A stretch of 24,382 nucleotides of DNA from Rhodobacterales bacterium UBA5972 (GTDB lineage Bacteria > Pseudomonadota > Alphaproteobacteria > Rhodobacterales > Rhodobacteraceae), in contig DJBQ01000191.1 of the NCBI GenBank assembly GCA_002430125.1, forward strand, positions 1-24,382. Reading direction: 5' to 3'. Of the stretch, positions 1-8,224 are shown piece by piece. Position 1 is the stretch's first letter; the number at the start of each line of letters is the position of its first letter. Position numbers and translations under genes: made by a program. The notes below the pieces were generated by a model that searched no databases, was not told the DNA's origin, and saw only the letters and a list, made by a program, of their open reading frames with translations.

Positions 1-36
1 CTGACGATTGCTAGTGATGGGGAGCGGTTTCATTAA
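1..36 (+). CDS. possible 3' end of an upstream gene (partial)
   Basis: Frame 1 reads eleven codons and then TAA at 34-36, ending in the residues GERFH. The other two plus frames hit stop codons almost at once, so if an upstream co-directional gene ends inside the window it must end here. In related genomes the gene before fabZ is usually skp/ompH or lpxD, but eleven residues are too few to identify either. The gap to fabZ would be 18 bases, which fits an operon. Nothing in the residues themselves supports a function. Confidence 0.3.
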   Translation: MTIASDGERFH

Positions 37-54
37 CAGGAAGACAGGCGCATC

Positions 55-531
55 ATGACTGAGCAGAACAGCGACGAAACCATCTCGGTTGATCTGGCGA
101 TGATCCAGCGCATGATCCCGCATCGATATCCGTTTCTGTTCATCGACAAAGTTAAGGGAATCGTCGCTTCTGAACGCGCAGTTGGCATTAAGAACGTCAC
201 TTTCAACGAGCCGCATTTTCAGGGACATTTCCCGGCGAAACCAATTATGCCGGGTGTCACTGTGATCGAAGCGATGGCGCAAACTGCCGCCGTGTTGGTT
301 AGCTATACGCTTGATCTGGTGGATAAAAACCCGTTGGTCTATTTCATGACGATGGATAAATGCCGGTTTCGCAATATGGTGGTTCCCGGTGACGTGCTTG
401 AATTGCATGTGCAGGTCCTGCGCGGGCGTGGCAAGATCTGGAAGTTCTGGGGCGAGGGCAAGGTTAACGGTAAAATTGTGGCTGAGGCTGAATTTACCGC
501 GATGATCGACCTTCCCAAGGGCGTCCTGTGA
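55..531 (+). CDS. fabZ: 3-hydroxyacyl-ACP dehydratase FabZ
   Basis: FabZ dehydrates (3R)-3-hydroxyacyl-ACP to trans-2-enoyl-ACP in the cytoplasmic type II fatty acid cycle. The 158-residue product is a normal-length single hot-dog fold. It has the family signature [11 protein letters not shown] near residues 23-33, and the catalytic pair is visible: His58 in GHFP and Glu72 in the [11 protein letters not shown] segment. The start ATG is preceded by an AGGAAG-like sequence about 11 bases upstream. lpxA follows after 13 bases. The pairing makes metabolic sense because FabZ and LpxA compete for 3-hydroxyacyl-ACP, so joint expression balances phospholipid against lipid A synthesis. The assignment to FabZ rather than FabA rests on the lipid A gene context and sequence style. 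Confidence 0.96.
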   Translation: MTEQNSDETISVDLAMIQRMIPHRYPFLFIDKVKGIVASERAVGIKNVTFNEPHFQGHFPAKPIMPGVTVIEAMAQTAAVLVSYTLDLVDKNPLVYFMTMDKCRFRNMVVPGDVLELHVQVLRGRGKIWKFWGEGKVNGKIVAEAEFTAMIDLPKGVL

Positions 532-544
532 TCCTGAGCTCATT

Positions 545-1342
545 ATGATCGCGAAATCCACCATTATTCACCCAACTGCAATCGTCGAAGATGGCGCGAT
601 CATTGGCGACGACTGCCGGATTGGGGCTTATTGCGTCGTTGGCGCTGACGTTGTTTTGGGGCGCGGTGTTGAACTTCTGAACCACGTTTCAGTCAGTGGT
701 CTTACTTCGATAGGCGACGGCACCAAGATATGGCCCTTTGCGTCAATTGGCAGTCAGCCGCAGGATCTGAAATTCAGTGGCGAGAAAACCCGACTGGAAA
801 TTGGCGCCAACAACATGATCCGCGAATATGTTACGATGAACCCCGGAACCGCTGGCGGGGGTGGGCTGACCCGGGTGGGTGACGGCAATCTTTTCATGAT
901 GATGGTGCATGTTGGTCATGACTGCATGGTTGGCAACAACATCGTGTTCGCCAATTCCGTCGCTTTAGGTGGTCATGCGGTTATCGGCGACAACGCTGTA
1001 ATCGGCGGACTTGCAGGCATTCACCAGTTTTGCCGTATCGGGCAGGGGGCGATGATCGGGACCGGTGCGTCGGTCGTAAATGATGTGATCCCCTATGGAT
1101 CTGTCGTGTCGCCGCGGGGCTCGCTGGGTGGATTAAATCTTGTCGGACTGAAACGGCGCGGGGCGGATAAAGACGCGATGAACGGGTTGCGCGCGGCTTA
1201 TAAGGTGCTGTTTGGGCAGGAAGGAACACTGATGGAGAGGGCGAACTCACTTAGTGACGATATGCCCGACAACCCGCTTGTGCAGGACGTGTTGGCATTC
1301 GTTCTTGCGGCCTCCGAGCGGTCAATTTGCACGCCGGATTGA
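545..1342 (+). CDS. lpxA: UDP-N-acetylglucosamine O-acyltransferase LpxA
   Basis: LpxA transfers a 3-hydroxyacyl chain from ACP to the 3-OH of UDP-GlcNAc, the first step of lipid A synthesis, in the cytoplasm. The 265 residues begin with hexapeptide repeats typical of a left-handed beta helix (IIHPTAIVEDGAIIGDD and onward to about residue 190), followed by a helical C-terminal part. The catalytic base lies in HVGHDC as His125, the same number as in the E. coli enzyme, and His160 in IHQFC is also kept. At the acyl ruler position 173 (Gly in E. coli) this protein has Thr, which suggests a shorter primary chain. No strong Shine-Dalgarno sequence is visible before ATG 545; translation may be coupled to fabZ 13 bases upstream. 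Confidence 0.97.
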   Translation: MIAKSTIIHPTAIVEDGAIIGDDCRIGAYCVVGADVVLGRGVELLNHVSVSGLTSIGDGTKIWPFASIGSQPQDLKFSGEKTRLEIGANNMIREYVTMNPGTAGGGGLTRVGDGNLFMMMVHVGHDCMVGNNIVFANSVALGGHAVIGDNAVIGGLAGIHQFCRIGQGAMIGTGASVVNDVIPYGSVVSPRGSLGGLNLVGLKRRGADKDAMNGLRAAYKVLFGQEGTLMERANSLSDDMPDNPLVQDVLAFVLAASERSICTPD

Positions 1343-1344
1343 CG

Positions 1345-2172
1345 ATGAAGCCTGTCGCCATCATAGCCGGGGCGGGTTTGTTACCGGAGTTACTGGCCAA
1401 TGAATGCAGACGCTTGGGTCGGGTTTATGTGGTTGTGCAATTTCAAGGGATTGATCTTGACTGGGCAGGCGGTCACCATACCGAGGTGGCAGAATTTGAA
1501 AGACTGGACAGCCTTTTTGATCGGTTAATAAGCGCTGGCTGCACGGCCGTGGTTTTCGCCGGGGCAATGGCACGCCCGCGTGTGGATGTCACCCGGCTGG
1601 ATGCCAGTTCAACACGGCTGTTGACGGCAATCAACTCAGGCGACGACACGACTTTACGCGCCGCTGCGGACCTGTTTGAAAGCCACGGAATTTTGGTTGA
1701 AGCGGCGCAAGATACCCTGCCTGACTTGTTGATTGAGGCCGGGGTTTTGGGCCAGATTTCACCCACTGTCGAGGACCTTGACGATATTGCGCGGGCCGCC
1801 GAGATTGCCAGCGCGCTGGGGCGCGTGGATGTCGGGCAAGCCGCGGTTGTGGCGCAAGGTATTTGCCTTGGGGTTGAATCCATTCAAGGGACGGATGCGC
1901 TGTTGCGTTTTGTTATGGAAACAGCCGTGGCTTTCCGGCCCAACCCGATCGCTGCCAAAGGTGTTTTGTTCAAAGCACCGAAGTCCATTCAGGATCGGCG
2001 GTTTGATTTGCCTGCCATTGGGCCAGATACGGTCAAGGCCGCTGCCAAGGCTGGCCTTGCCGGTATTGCCCTTGCTGCGGGCCAAGCGATGATCCTTGAT
2101 CGCGCGGCCACGGTTGCGGCTGCTGATCAAACAGGACTGTTCATTTATGGTCATGTGGCCAAAGTATCATGA
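1345..2172 (+). CDS. lpxI: UDP-2,3-diacylglucosamine pyrophosphatase LpxI
   Basis: LpxI (formerly DUF1009) hydrolyses UDP-2,3-diacylglucosamine to lipid X and UMP. It replaces the unrelated LpxH in alphaproteobacteria. The 275-residue protein opens with the N-terminal motif IAGAGLLPELLA (residues 7-18) and has the conserved C-terminal block from KGVLFKAPKS to RFDLPAIGPDTV (about 205-230). Asp221 in RFDLP is the likely counterpart of the catalytic Asp225 of the Caulobacter enzyme; this is an inference without an alignment. The ATG at 1345, two bases after the lpxA stop, fits the family N-terminus; a TTG at 1327 inside lpxA would add six residues of poor fit. The stop overlaps the lpxB start as ATGA, so translation is probably coupled. 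Confidence 0.94.
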   Translation: MKPVAIIAGAGLLPELLANECRRLGRVYVVVQFQGIDLDWAGGHHTEVAEFERLDSLFDRLISAGCTAVVFAGAMARPRVDVTRLDASSTRLLTAINSGDDTTLRAAADLFESHGILVEAAQDTLPDLLIEAGVLGQISPTVEDLDDIARAAEIASALGRVDVGQAAVVAQGICLGVESIQGTDALLRFVMETAVAFRPNPIAAKGVLFKAPKSIQDRRFDLPAIGPDTVKAAAKAGLAGIALAAGQAMILDRAATVAAADQTGLFIYGHVAKVS

Positions 2173-3356
2173 GTGCTGCACGGCATTTATTCCTGATCGC
2201 CGGTGAACCATCGGGCGATCGCTTGGGGGCAAGCTTGATGGCGGGCCTCAAACGTCTTGATCCGGATTTGCAATTTCACGGTATCGGTGGGCATTTGATG
2301 CAGGCCCAAGGGCTTCACAGTCTGTTTCCGATGTCAGATTTATCCGTTATGGGGATCGCCGAGGTTCTGCCAAGGCTGCCAAAATTGCTGCGGCGGGTTC
2401 GCGAGGCCGCAACAGCGGCGAGCGATCTGAACCCGGCCGCGTTGATCACCATCGACAGTCCGGATTTCTGTCTGCGGGTGGCTGCGCGCGCCAAGGTTGC
2501 CAATCCGGGTTTGAAAACCATCCACTATGTGGCCCCAACCGTTTGGGCATGGCGGCCTGAACGGGCGGCGAAAATGGCAAAATACATCGGCCACGTATTG
2601 GCGTTATTCCCGTTTGAGCCACCTTTCATGCAGGTCGAGGGTATGGGCTGCGATTTTGTTGGCCATCCGGTTGTGGCTGATCCAGTGGCCAGTAAGGTCG
2701 ATATCGGCGATTTTCGGGCAAGTCACGGCATTGCGCAGGACGCGCCGCTTTTGGCGGTTTTGCCCGGGTCGCGCCAAGGTGAAATCAACCGTATTGGCCC
2801 GGTTTTTGCCGCAGCACTTGAACTGATCCATGCAAAGCGCCCGGATATCCGATTTGTTGTGCCTGCCGCCACGAATGTCGCACAAAACCTCAAAGCGATG
2901 ATTGAAAGCTGGCCGGCAGCGCCGATCCTGCTTGATCCGCGTGCAATGTCTGCCGACGCCGCGGAGGCGCGCAAAAGGGTTGCGTTGGCGGCCAGTGATC
3001 TGGCGTTGGCGGCCTCGGGCACGGTGTCGCTGGAACTTGCGGCGGCGCGTACGCCAATGGTGATTGCTTATAAATTTAACTGGCTGACGACGCGCATTCT
3101 CAAGCGCAAAGTCAAAGTTGATACCGCCACGTTGGTTAATCTTTTGACAGAAACTCGAACAATTCCTGAGTTTTTGTTCGAGAATTGCACGCCAAGCAAA
3201 ATTGCCGACGCTGTACTTGATTTAATGAACGACGAAAACGCGCGGCTTGCGCAAGTGGCAATAGGCGATCAGGCGATGGTTCTATTGGGCAAAGGCAGCC
3301 AAGATCCGGGTTTGCGGGCGGCCAGGGCGGTGCTTGACGTCATCGCGACGCCATAA
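2169..3356 (+). CDS. lpxB: lipid-A-disaccharide synthase LpxB
   Basis: LpxB is a GT19 glycosyltransferase that joins lipid X to UDP-2,3-diacylglucosamine, giving the beta-1,6 tetra-acyl disaccharide at the inner face of the inner membrane. The 395 residues are close to the family length. Visible motifs are FLIAGEPSGDRLGASLM near the N-terminus (about 8-24), the HYVAPTVWAWRP block near 118-129, GHPVVADP near 165, LPGSRQGEI near 198, and a C-terminal ASGTVSLELA sugar-nucleotide site. Its substrates are the product and the substrate of LpxI, encoded just upstream with a 4-base ATGA overlap. It is the last gene of this group: 34 bases later the oppositely oriented ybaK-type gene ends. Confidence 0.97.
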   Translation: MSAARHLFLIAGEPSGDRLGASLMAGLKRLDPDLQFHGIGGHLMQAQGLHSLFPMSDLSVMGIAEVLPRLPKLLRRVREAATAASDLNPAALITIDSPDFCLRVAARAKVANPGLKTIHYVAPTVWAWRPERAAKMAKYIGHVLALFPFEPPFMQVEGMGCDFVGHPVVADPVASKVDIGDFRASHGIAQDAPLLAVLPGSRQGEINRIGPVFAAALELIHAKRPDIRFVVPAATNVAQNLKAMIESWPAAPILLDPRAMSADAAEARKRVALAASDLALAASGTVSLELAAARTPMVIAYKFNWLTTRILKRKVKVDTATLVNLLTETRTIPEFLFENCTPSKIADAVLDLMNDENARLAQVAIGDQAMVLLGKGSQDPGLRAARAVLDVIATP

Positions 3357-3390
3357 AGGCCTGTCACATTTGGCGAAAGGCCGCCTGACG

Positions 3391-3861
3391 TCATTCCGTA
3401 AATGCGGCAACAATTGCGCCGGTTTTTTCAACCAAAAGTTCAGGGGCTATGTCAAACATATGATGCGGGGTGCCAGCGGCCGCCCAGATTTGCGGGAAAG
3501 CCATTAATCGCGGGTCGATAAAAGCCCGGATGGGGTTCAGATGCCCAATCGGGGCGACGCCACCAATCGCAAAACCAGTTTGCGCGCGAACGAGATCAGC
3601 GTCCGCTTTGCCCAATAATTCGCCCGCCAGCTTTGATGCCGCACTAACATCAACGCGATTGCCGCCGGCCGTTAGAAACAGAATGGCTTGCATCGACTGT
3701 TCACCCCGAAATATCACAGATTTAACGATCTGATCCAGCTCACAGCCAATAGCATCCGCCGCCTGCTGCGCTGTGTTGGTTGGCACGGTTACGTGCATAA
3801 TTTCGCAGACCAGCCCCAGTTCAGCCATATGGGCCTGTACGCGTTTCAGACTTTTGCTCAT
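3391..3861 (-). CDS. YbaK/EbsC-type aminoacyl-tRNA editing protein
   Basis: This is a free-standing editing domain of the prolyl-tRNA synthetase insertion family, which deacylates mischarged tRNA such as Cys-tRNA(Pro) or Ala-tRNA(Pro) in the cytoplasm. The 156-residue protein shows the family lysine in QIVKSVIF (Lys47), the GGNRVDVSAASKLAG segment (about 67-80), and the loop GFAIGGVAPIGH that shapes the substrate pocket. The start ATG at 3861 is chosen because AGAGGG lies five bases upstream; the frame stays open five codons further to 3876 but has no ribosome site there. Which mischarged tRNA it clears (YbaK, ProX or other subtype) cannot be read from motifs alone. It is transcribed alone, divergent from glnE. 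Confidence 0.88.
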   Translation of the reverse strand: MSKSLKRVQAHMAELGLVCEIMHVTVPTNTAQQAADAIGCELDQIVKSVIFRGEQSMQAILFLTAGGNRVDVSAASKLAGELLGKADADLVRAQTGFAIGGVAPIGHLNPIRAFIDPRLMAFPQIWAAAGTPHHMFDIAPELLVEKTGAIVAAFTE

Positions 3862-3881
3862 ATTACCCTCTGTCATTGGCT

Positions 3882-3910
3882 GTTATCTGTGCGACGCGTT
3901 GACTGCGCAA
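3882..3910 (-). promoter_or_regulatory. possible sigma-70 promoter for the ybaK-type gene
   Basis: On the minus strand TTGCGC (3910-3905) and GATAAC (3887-3882) are separated by 17 bases and would start transcription near 3875. This leaves a leader of about 14 bases that just contains the AGAGGG ribosome site. The match to consensus is only moderate, so this is a prediction from spacing and position. Confidence 0.3.
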
Positions 3911-3951
3911 GCCCTGTTGACGGCGACGCAACGGGGCCGCATCCTTGACGC

Positions 3952-6750
3952 ATGTCTTTGATGAAATCAACCTTTCGCGCACCGATTCCGTTTGAACCAG
4001 AACTCGCGTCTGATGCGCTGGCGATATTTGCATCGCAACCCGAGAATATCAAAAACCTGATCGGCGGAACTGCGGGTTGCAGCCCCTATCTGCGTGGATT
4101 GCTTTTGCAGGAATCAGAATGGCTTGCGACGGTTTTTGAGACGGACCCGGCACTGGTCTTGAAGGGCATTCAGGCCGATGTAACCGCGCGAACATATGAC
4201 GTTTTGGCTGTGGAATTGCGGCAGGCCAAGCGGCGCATCGCGCTCTATACGGCGCTGTGCGATCTGGGCGGCATGTGGGATTTGGGACAGGTCACCGGTG
4301 CGCTGACAGATTTTGCGGATTTTGCCACAAATACCGCGCTGAACGCGTTGATCCTTGCGGAATTCGAGCGTGGAAAATTGCTGGGATGCACTGTGGGCGA
4401 TCTGCAAGAAGCGTGTGGCATGGTCGTTCTTGCCATGGGAAAAATGGGCGCGCGCGAGCTGAATTATTCCTCGGATATTGATCTGATCGTGCTGTTTGAT
4501 GAAACCCGACATGCCGAGGCTGTTTTTGATGATATCCGCACTCGGTTCATCCGGATAACCAAGCGTTTGGCACAGATTTTGTCGGATGTTACTGGTGACG
4601 GATATGTGTTCCGCACCGACCTGCGTCTGCGCCCTGATCCTTCGGTCACGCCGGTATGCCTGTCGATGGGGGCTGCCGAGCGGTATTACGAAAGCTTGGG
4701 GCGCACATGGGAGCGCGCGGCGTTTATCAAAGCGCGGCCCTGTGCCGGTGATATCAAGGCCGGTTGGGATTTCCTGGAAACCCTGCGCCCGTTTGTGTGG
4801 CGCAAACATCTTGACTATGCGGCCATTCAGGATGCCCATGATATGCGCCTGCGCATTCGTGAACATAAAGGTCTGGGCGGCCCGATCCAACTGCAGGGTC
4901 ACAACATGAAACTCGGTCGCGGCGGAATACGTGAGATCGAATTTTTTACCCAAACACGCCAGATCATTGCCGGCGGTCGCGACCCTGAATTGCGGTCGCG
5001 CCAGACAATCGGTGGGCTGAAGGTTTTGGCTGCAAAGGGCTGGATACCACCCGAGGCCAGCGACCGCCTGAGCGCTGCCTATGTGCAACACCGCACGATT
5101 GAGCACCGCATTCAGATGTTAAACGACGCCCAGACGCATGATTTACCAAACAGCTTAGATCAGATGCGGCGTCTGGCAAATTTTTGCGGTCAGGCAGATT
5201 TGGTGGTGTTCTGTGCGGACATCGGTCAGCGGTTGAACATGGTGCATGACCTGACAGAAAGTTTTTTCGCCCCCGAGCAAGAAACCGCGCCGCAAACAAG
5301 CGGGCTAAGTGCGCAATCTTTAGAAGTGATCGACCGTTGGCGGCATTACCCGGCACTGCGCACATCGCGCGCTGTGGGGATATTCAAACGGTTGCAGCCG
5401 TCGATATTGGCACGCATTGCCCGTGCAGCACATCCAGATGAGGCGTTGATTCAGTTTGATGGGTTTCTGTCAGGGCTGCCGGCCGGTGTTCAGCTGTTTT
5501 CGATGTTTGACTCAAACCCGCAACTGATTGATTTGCTCGTGGATATATGCGGATCAGCCCCCGGTCTTGCGCGGTATCTGTCGCGTAATTCGCAAGTGTT
5601 TGATGCCGTGATCGCTGGCACTTTCTTTGAAGTTTTGCCAGCGATGGACGATCTTGCCGCTGAACTTGCAGCAGTACTTACACCACTTGACGATTATGAA
5701 AATCAATTGAACGCAGCGCGGCGTTGGATGAAGGAACTGCATTTTCGCATCGGTGTGCAGCACTTGAAAGGCATGATCCAAAGCGAAACGGCGGGCGCAC
5801 GTTATTCCGATTTGGCCGAGGCCTGTTTGCGGGCTTTACTGCCGGTTGTTGCACAGGAATTCGCCCGAAAGCATGGCGACATGCCGGGTCGCGGTGCGGT
5901 GGTTCTGGGTATGGGGTCGCTTGGGTCGGGCAGTTTGTCAGCAACTTCTGATCTTGATGTGATCGTGATTTACGATGCAGACGGGCAAGAAACCTCGACC
6001 GGCGCGCGGCCTTTGGCGGTTTCGACCTATTTCGCGCGATTGACGCAGGCTTTGGTGACGGCGTTGTCGTCACCAATGACTGAAGGGCGGCTTTACGAGG
6101 TTGATATGCGTCTTCGTCCGTCAGGCCGAAAGGGGCCGGTCGCGACCGCGTTAAGTGGATTTTTCAGCTATCAACGAACAGAGGCCTGGACGTGGGAACA
6201 TCTGGCGCTAACGCGGGCGCGGCCTGTCGCGGGCGATCAGGGTTTGGCCGCAGAGGTCGAGGCTTTCCGGCGCGAAATTGTCGCCCAGCAGCGTGATCAC
6301 GCGGTGGTCTTGCACGATGTCGCGGACATGCGCGCACGCCTTAGTGATGCAGCAGATGTTTCGCGACTGAACAATCCCTGGGAAACCAAGCTTGGGCAGG
6401 GGCGGATGCTGGATATTGAATTGCTTGCACAAGCGGCGGCCCTGACCGCGGGCAACCCGGCGCGCGATGTACTGGTACAACTGGCGTTGGGGGTCAGTTT
6501 GGGGTGGTACAAGGCTGACGAATGCAAGGCGTTGCAACAGGCCTATGGTCGTTTGCGGCGGGTTCAGCAAATTGGGCGACTGATGGTCGAAGGCGAATTG
6601 AAGCCCACAGAGTTGGGTCTGGATGCCTGCGCGGAGTTGTTGAACCAATCTGGTGCTGCGTCAATTGTCGACCTCGGGGAAAAGCTCTTAAACGAAGCCA
6701 CACTGGTTTCAGGTCTGATTGATGCCGTTCTTGGTCGCGCCAAGGCATGA
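3952..6750 (+). CDS. glnE: bifunctional glutamine synthetase adenylyltransferase/adenylyl-removing enzyme GlnE
   Basis: GlnE attaches AMP to glutamine synthetase and removes it by phosphorolysis in response to glutamine and PII, setting nitrogen assimilation. The 932 residues contain two nucleotidyltransferase-like domains, each with the family G-G-D-x-D signature. The N-terminal de-adenylylation domain has GKMGARELNYSSDIDL, with Asp175 and Asp177. The C-terminal adenylylation domain has GMGSLGSGSLSATSDLDV, with Asp667 and Asp669. A helical linker lies between them. Both aspartate pairs are intact, so both activities are expected. The start could be ATG 3952 or ATG 3961, since neither has a clear Shine-Dalgarno sequence. 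Neither glnA nor glnB lies in the window. The gene is divergent from the ybaK-type gene across about 90 bases. Confidence 0.96.
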   Translation: MSLMKSTFRAPIPFEPELASDALAIFASQPENIKNLIGGTAGCSPYLRGLLLQESEWLATVFETDPALVLKGIQADVTARTYDVLAVELRQAKRRIALYTALCDLGGMWDLGQVTGALTDFADFATNTALNALILAEFERGKLLGCTVGDLQEACGMVVLAMGKMGARELNYSSDIDLIVLFDETRHAEAVFDDIRTRFIRITKRLAQILSDVTGDGYVFRTDLRLRPDPSVTPVCLSMGAAERYYESLGRTWERAAFIKARPCAGDIKAGWDFLETLRPFVWRKHLDYAAIQDAHDMRLRIREHKGLGGPIQLQGHNMKLGRGGIREIEFFTQTRQIIAGGRDPELRSRQTIGGLKVLAAKGWIPPEASDRLSAAYVQHRTIEHRIQMLNDAQTHDLPNSLDQMRRLANFCGQADLVVFCADIGQRLNMVHDLTESFFAPEQETAPQTSGLSAQSLEVIDRWRHYPALRTSRAVGIFKRLQPSILARIARAAHPDEALIQFDGFLSGLPAGVQLFSMFDSNPQLIDLLVDICGSAPGLARYLSRNSQVFDAVIAGTFFEVLPAMDDLAAELAAVLTPLDDYENQLNAARRWMKELHFRIGVQHLKGMIQSETAGARYSDLAEACLRALLPVVAQEFARKHGDMPGRGAVVLGMGSLGSGSLSATSDLDVIVIYDADGQETSTGARPLAVSTYFARLTQALVTALSSPMTEGRLYEVDMRLRPSGRKGPVATALSGFFSYQRTEAWTWEHLALTRARPVAGDQGLAAEVEAFRREIVAQQRDHAVVLHDVADMRARLSDAADVSRLNNPWETKLGQGRMLDIELLAQAAALTAGNPARDVLVQLALGVSLGWYKADECKALQQAYGRLRRVQQIGRLMVEGELKPTELGLDACAELLNQSGAASIVDLGEKLLNEATLVSGLIDAVLGRAKA

Positions 6751-6819
6751 AAATGTCGCCCGCGTGACTGGCATTCCCGCTATTCAATCGCTAATTTGCG
6801 CGGCAACCCGGAGGGACGA

Positions 6820-7098
6820 ATGGACAAAGGTAATCTGGCGATTGATCCCCGTGGATTGATTTTCGAAAGCTACCGCATAGAAGGTATCGTGGTTGAGGAA
6901 TGCCGCTCGATCTTTTTGGATTGGGCGCTGGGTTTGCCACAAGATACCGATATGCCCGCCGCGTTGAACGCTCTGATGGTGGAATATGGTGCTGGCAATC
7001 CGGATCATCCGATGACCAGCGTCGTCGTTGAGGGTTTGGGGCGAACGGCGACGGCTGCGGGTAGGCGGGGCGGCCGTATGGCGCGCACCGGACGTTAA
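6820..7098 (+). CDS. small protein of unknown function with Arg/Gly-rich tail
   Basis: A 92-residue protein that I do not recognise by function. Its start is well supported: GGAGGG at 6810-6815 lies just before ATG 6820, and an alternative TTG at 6796 would read through that ribosome site. The first 75 residues look folded and acidic, with the segments GLIFESYRIEGIVVEECRSI and DWALGLPQDTDMPAALNALM. The C-terminus is basic and flexible, carrying GRRGGRMARTGR. There are no cysteine clusters, signal peptide or membrane segment. It sits between glnE and prfA on the same strand, 69 bases after glnE and 70 before prfA. Homologues in other Rhodobacterales are likely from its regular coding style, but I cannot confirm that here. 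Confidence 0.82.
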   Translation: MDKGNLAIDPRGLIFESYRIEGIVVEECRSIFLDWALGLPQDTDMPAALNALMVEYGAGNPDHPMTSVVVEGLGRTATAAGRRGGRMARTGR

Positions 7099-7141
7099 TC
7101 GCCACATTCGGATCCAGAAACTGCCTTGCCCCTTGACCACG

Positions 7142-7155
7142 CCTGTCTGAACAGG
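7142..7155. repeat. small hairpin just upstream of prfA
   Basis: CCTGT (7142-7146) and ACAGG (7151-7155) form a perfect 5-base stem with a CTGA loop. The 3' arm contains the only AGGG-like element before the prfA start at 7169, so the hairpin could hide it. A stem this short also arises by chance. Confidence 0.3.
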
Positions 7156-7168
7156 GCAAATCCGCGTC

Positions 7169-8224
7169 ATGGTTCCTTTAGAAAAACTTCACCAGATCAC
7201 CGAGCGATTGGCCTTTCTCGAGGCGAAATTGTCCGAAGGGGCCGCCACAGGCGATTTTGTAACGCTGTCGCGGGAATATGCCGAGTTGAAACCGGTCGTG
7301 GCACAAATCGACGCCTATCGTGATTTGCTGGCAGATATGGATGCCGCCAAAGAAATGCTGGCCGAGCCCGAGTTTAAGGCAATGGCCGAAGAAGAAATCG
7401 AAAACCTAAAGGGACGTTTGCCAGCCGCCGAGCATGATCTGAAGCTGACATTGTTGCCAAAAGATGCCGCAGACCAACGACCGGCGATAATTGAGATTCG
7501 CGCAGGTACTGGTGGTGACGAAGCGGCACTTTTTGCCGCTGATCTGCTGCGGATGTATCAGCGCTTGGCCGAAAACCACGGTTGGAAGTTCGAGGTAATG
7601 TCGGCAACGGCAACCGAACTTGGCGGCTATAAAGAAGTCATCGGATCGGTCAAAGGCAACGGCGTTTTCGCGCGGTTGAAATTCGAAAGCGGCGTGCACC
7701 GGGTGCAAAGGGTGCCAACGACGGAAAGCGGAGGGCGGGTTCATACTTCGGCGGCAACTGTGGCCGTTTTGCCCGAGGCCGAAGAGGTCGATCTTGAAAT
7801 TCCCACAACCGATATCCGTATAGACACAATGCGCGCCTCGGGGGCAGGCGGGCAGCATGTCAACACCACTGACAGCGCGGTTCGGATCACTCATATTCCG
7901 ACCGGCATCATGGTGGTCAGCGCCGAAAAATCCCAGCACCGCAACCGCGAGATAGCAATGCAAGTCCTCAGAACCCGGCTATATGATATGAAACGCCAAG
8001 AGGCCGATGACGCGCGCGCTGCGACCCGCAAAGGGCAGGTGGGGTCCGGCGATCGTTCCGAACGCATCCGCACCTATAATTTCCCCCAAGGCCGACTGAC
8101 CGATCATCGGATCAACCTCACGCTTTATAAGCTTGATCAGGCACTTCAGGGCGAGATTGATGATGTGATTGACGCGCTGATTGCCGACGATCAAGCCAGC
8201 CGTCTGGCGGAGCTTGATCCATGA
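7169..8224 (+). CDS. prfA: peptide chain release factor 1
   Basis: RF1 recognises UAA and UAG in the ribosomal A site and triggers release of the finished protein. The 351-residue product has an N-terminal coiled helical domain, the recognition loop around [14 protein letters not shown] (about residues 184-197) where the PxT tripeptide of RF1 (here PTT) is present, and the catalytic GGQ motif in [16 protein letters not shown], with Gln at residue 229. The PxT-type loop separates it from RF2, which uses SPF, and no programmed frameshift is present. Only a weak AGGG element precedes ATG 7169. The stop codon overlaps the prmC start as ATGA, so the factor and the enzyme that modifies its GGQ are made together. 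Confidence 0.97.
   Translation: MVPLEKLHQITERLAFLEAKLSEGAATGDFVTLSREYAELKPVVAQIDAYRDLLADMDAAKEMLAEPEFKAMAEEEIENLKGRLPAAEHDLKLTLLPKDAADQRPAIIEIRAGTGGDEAALFAADLLRMYQRLAENHGWKFEVMSATATELGGYKEVIGSVKGNGVFARLKFESGVHRVQRVPTTESGGRVHTSAATVAVLPEAEEVDLEIPTTDIRIDTMRASGAGGQHVNTTDSAVRITHIPTGIMVVSAEKSQHRNREIAMQVLRTRLYDMKRQEADDARAATRKGQVGSGDRSERIRTYNFPQGRLTDHRINLTLYKLDQALQGEIDDVIDALIADDQASRLAELDP

Noticed and set aside
3357..3390. GGCCT/AGGCC repeat as a terminator between lpxB and the ybaK-type gene
   Set aside because: The stem is only five bases with a long loop and no T-run on either side. The adjacent TGACGTCA palindrome overlaps a stop codon and is probably chance.
4114..5106. Open minus-strand frame of 330 codons inside glnE
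   Set aside because: It lies fully opposite the intact N-terminal GlnE domain, has no recognisable motif and no ribosome site, and reflects codon bias of the sense gene.
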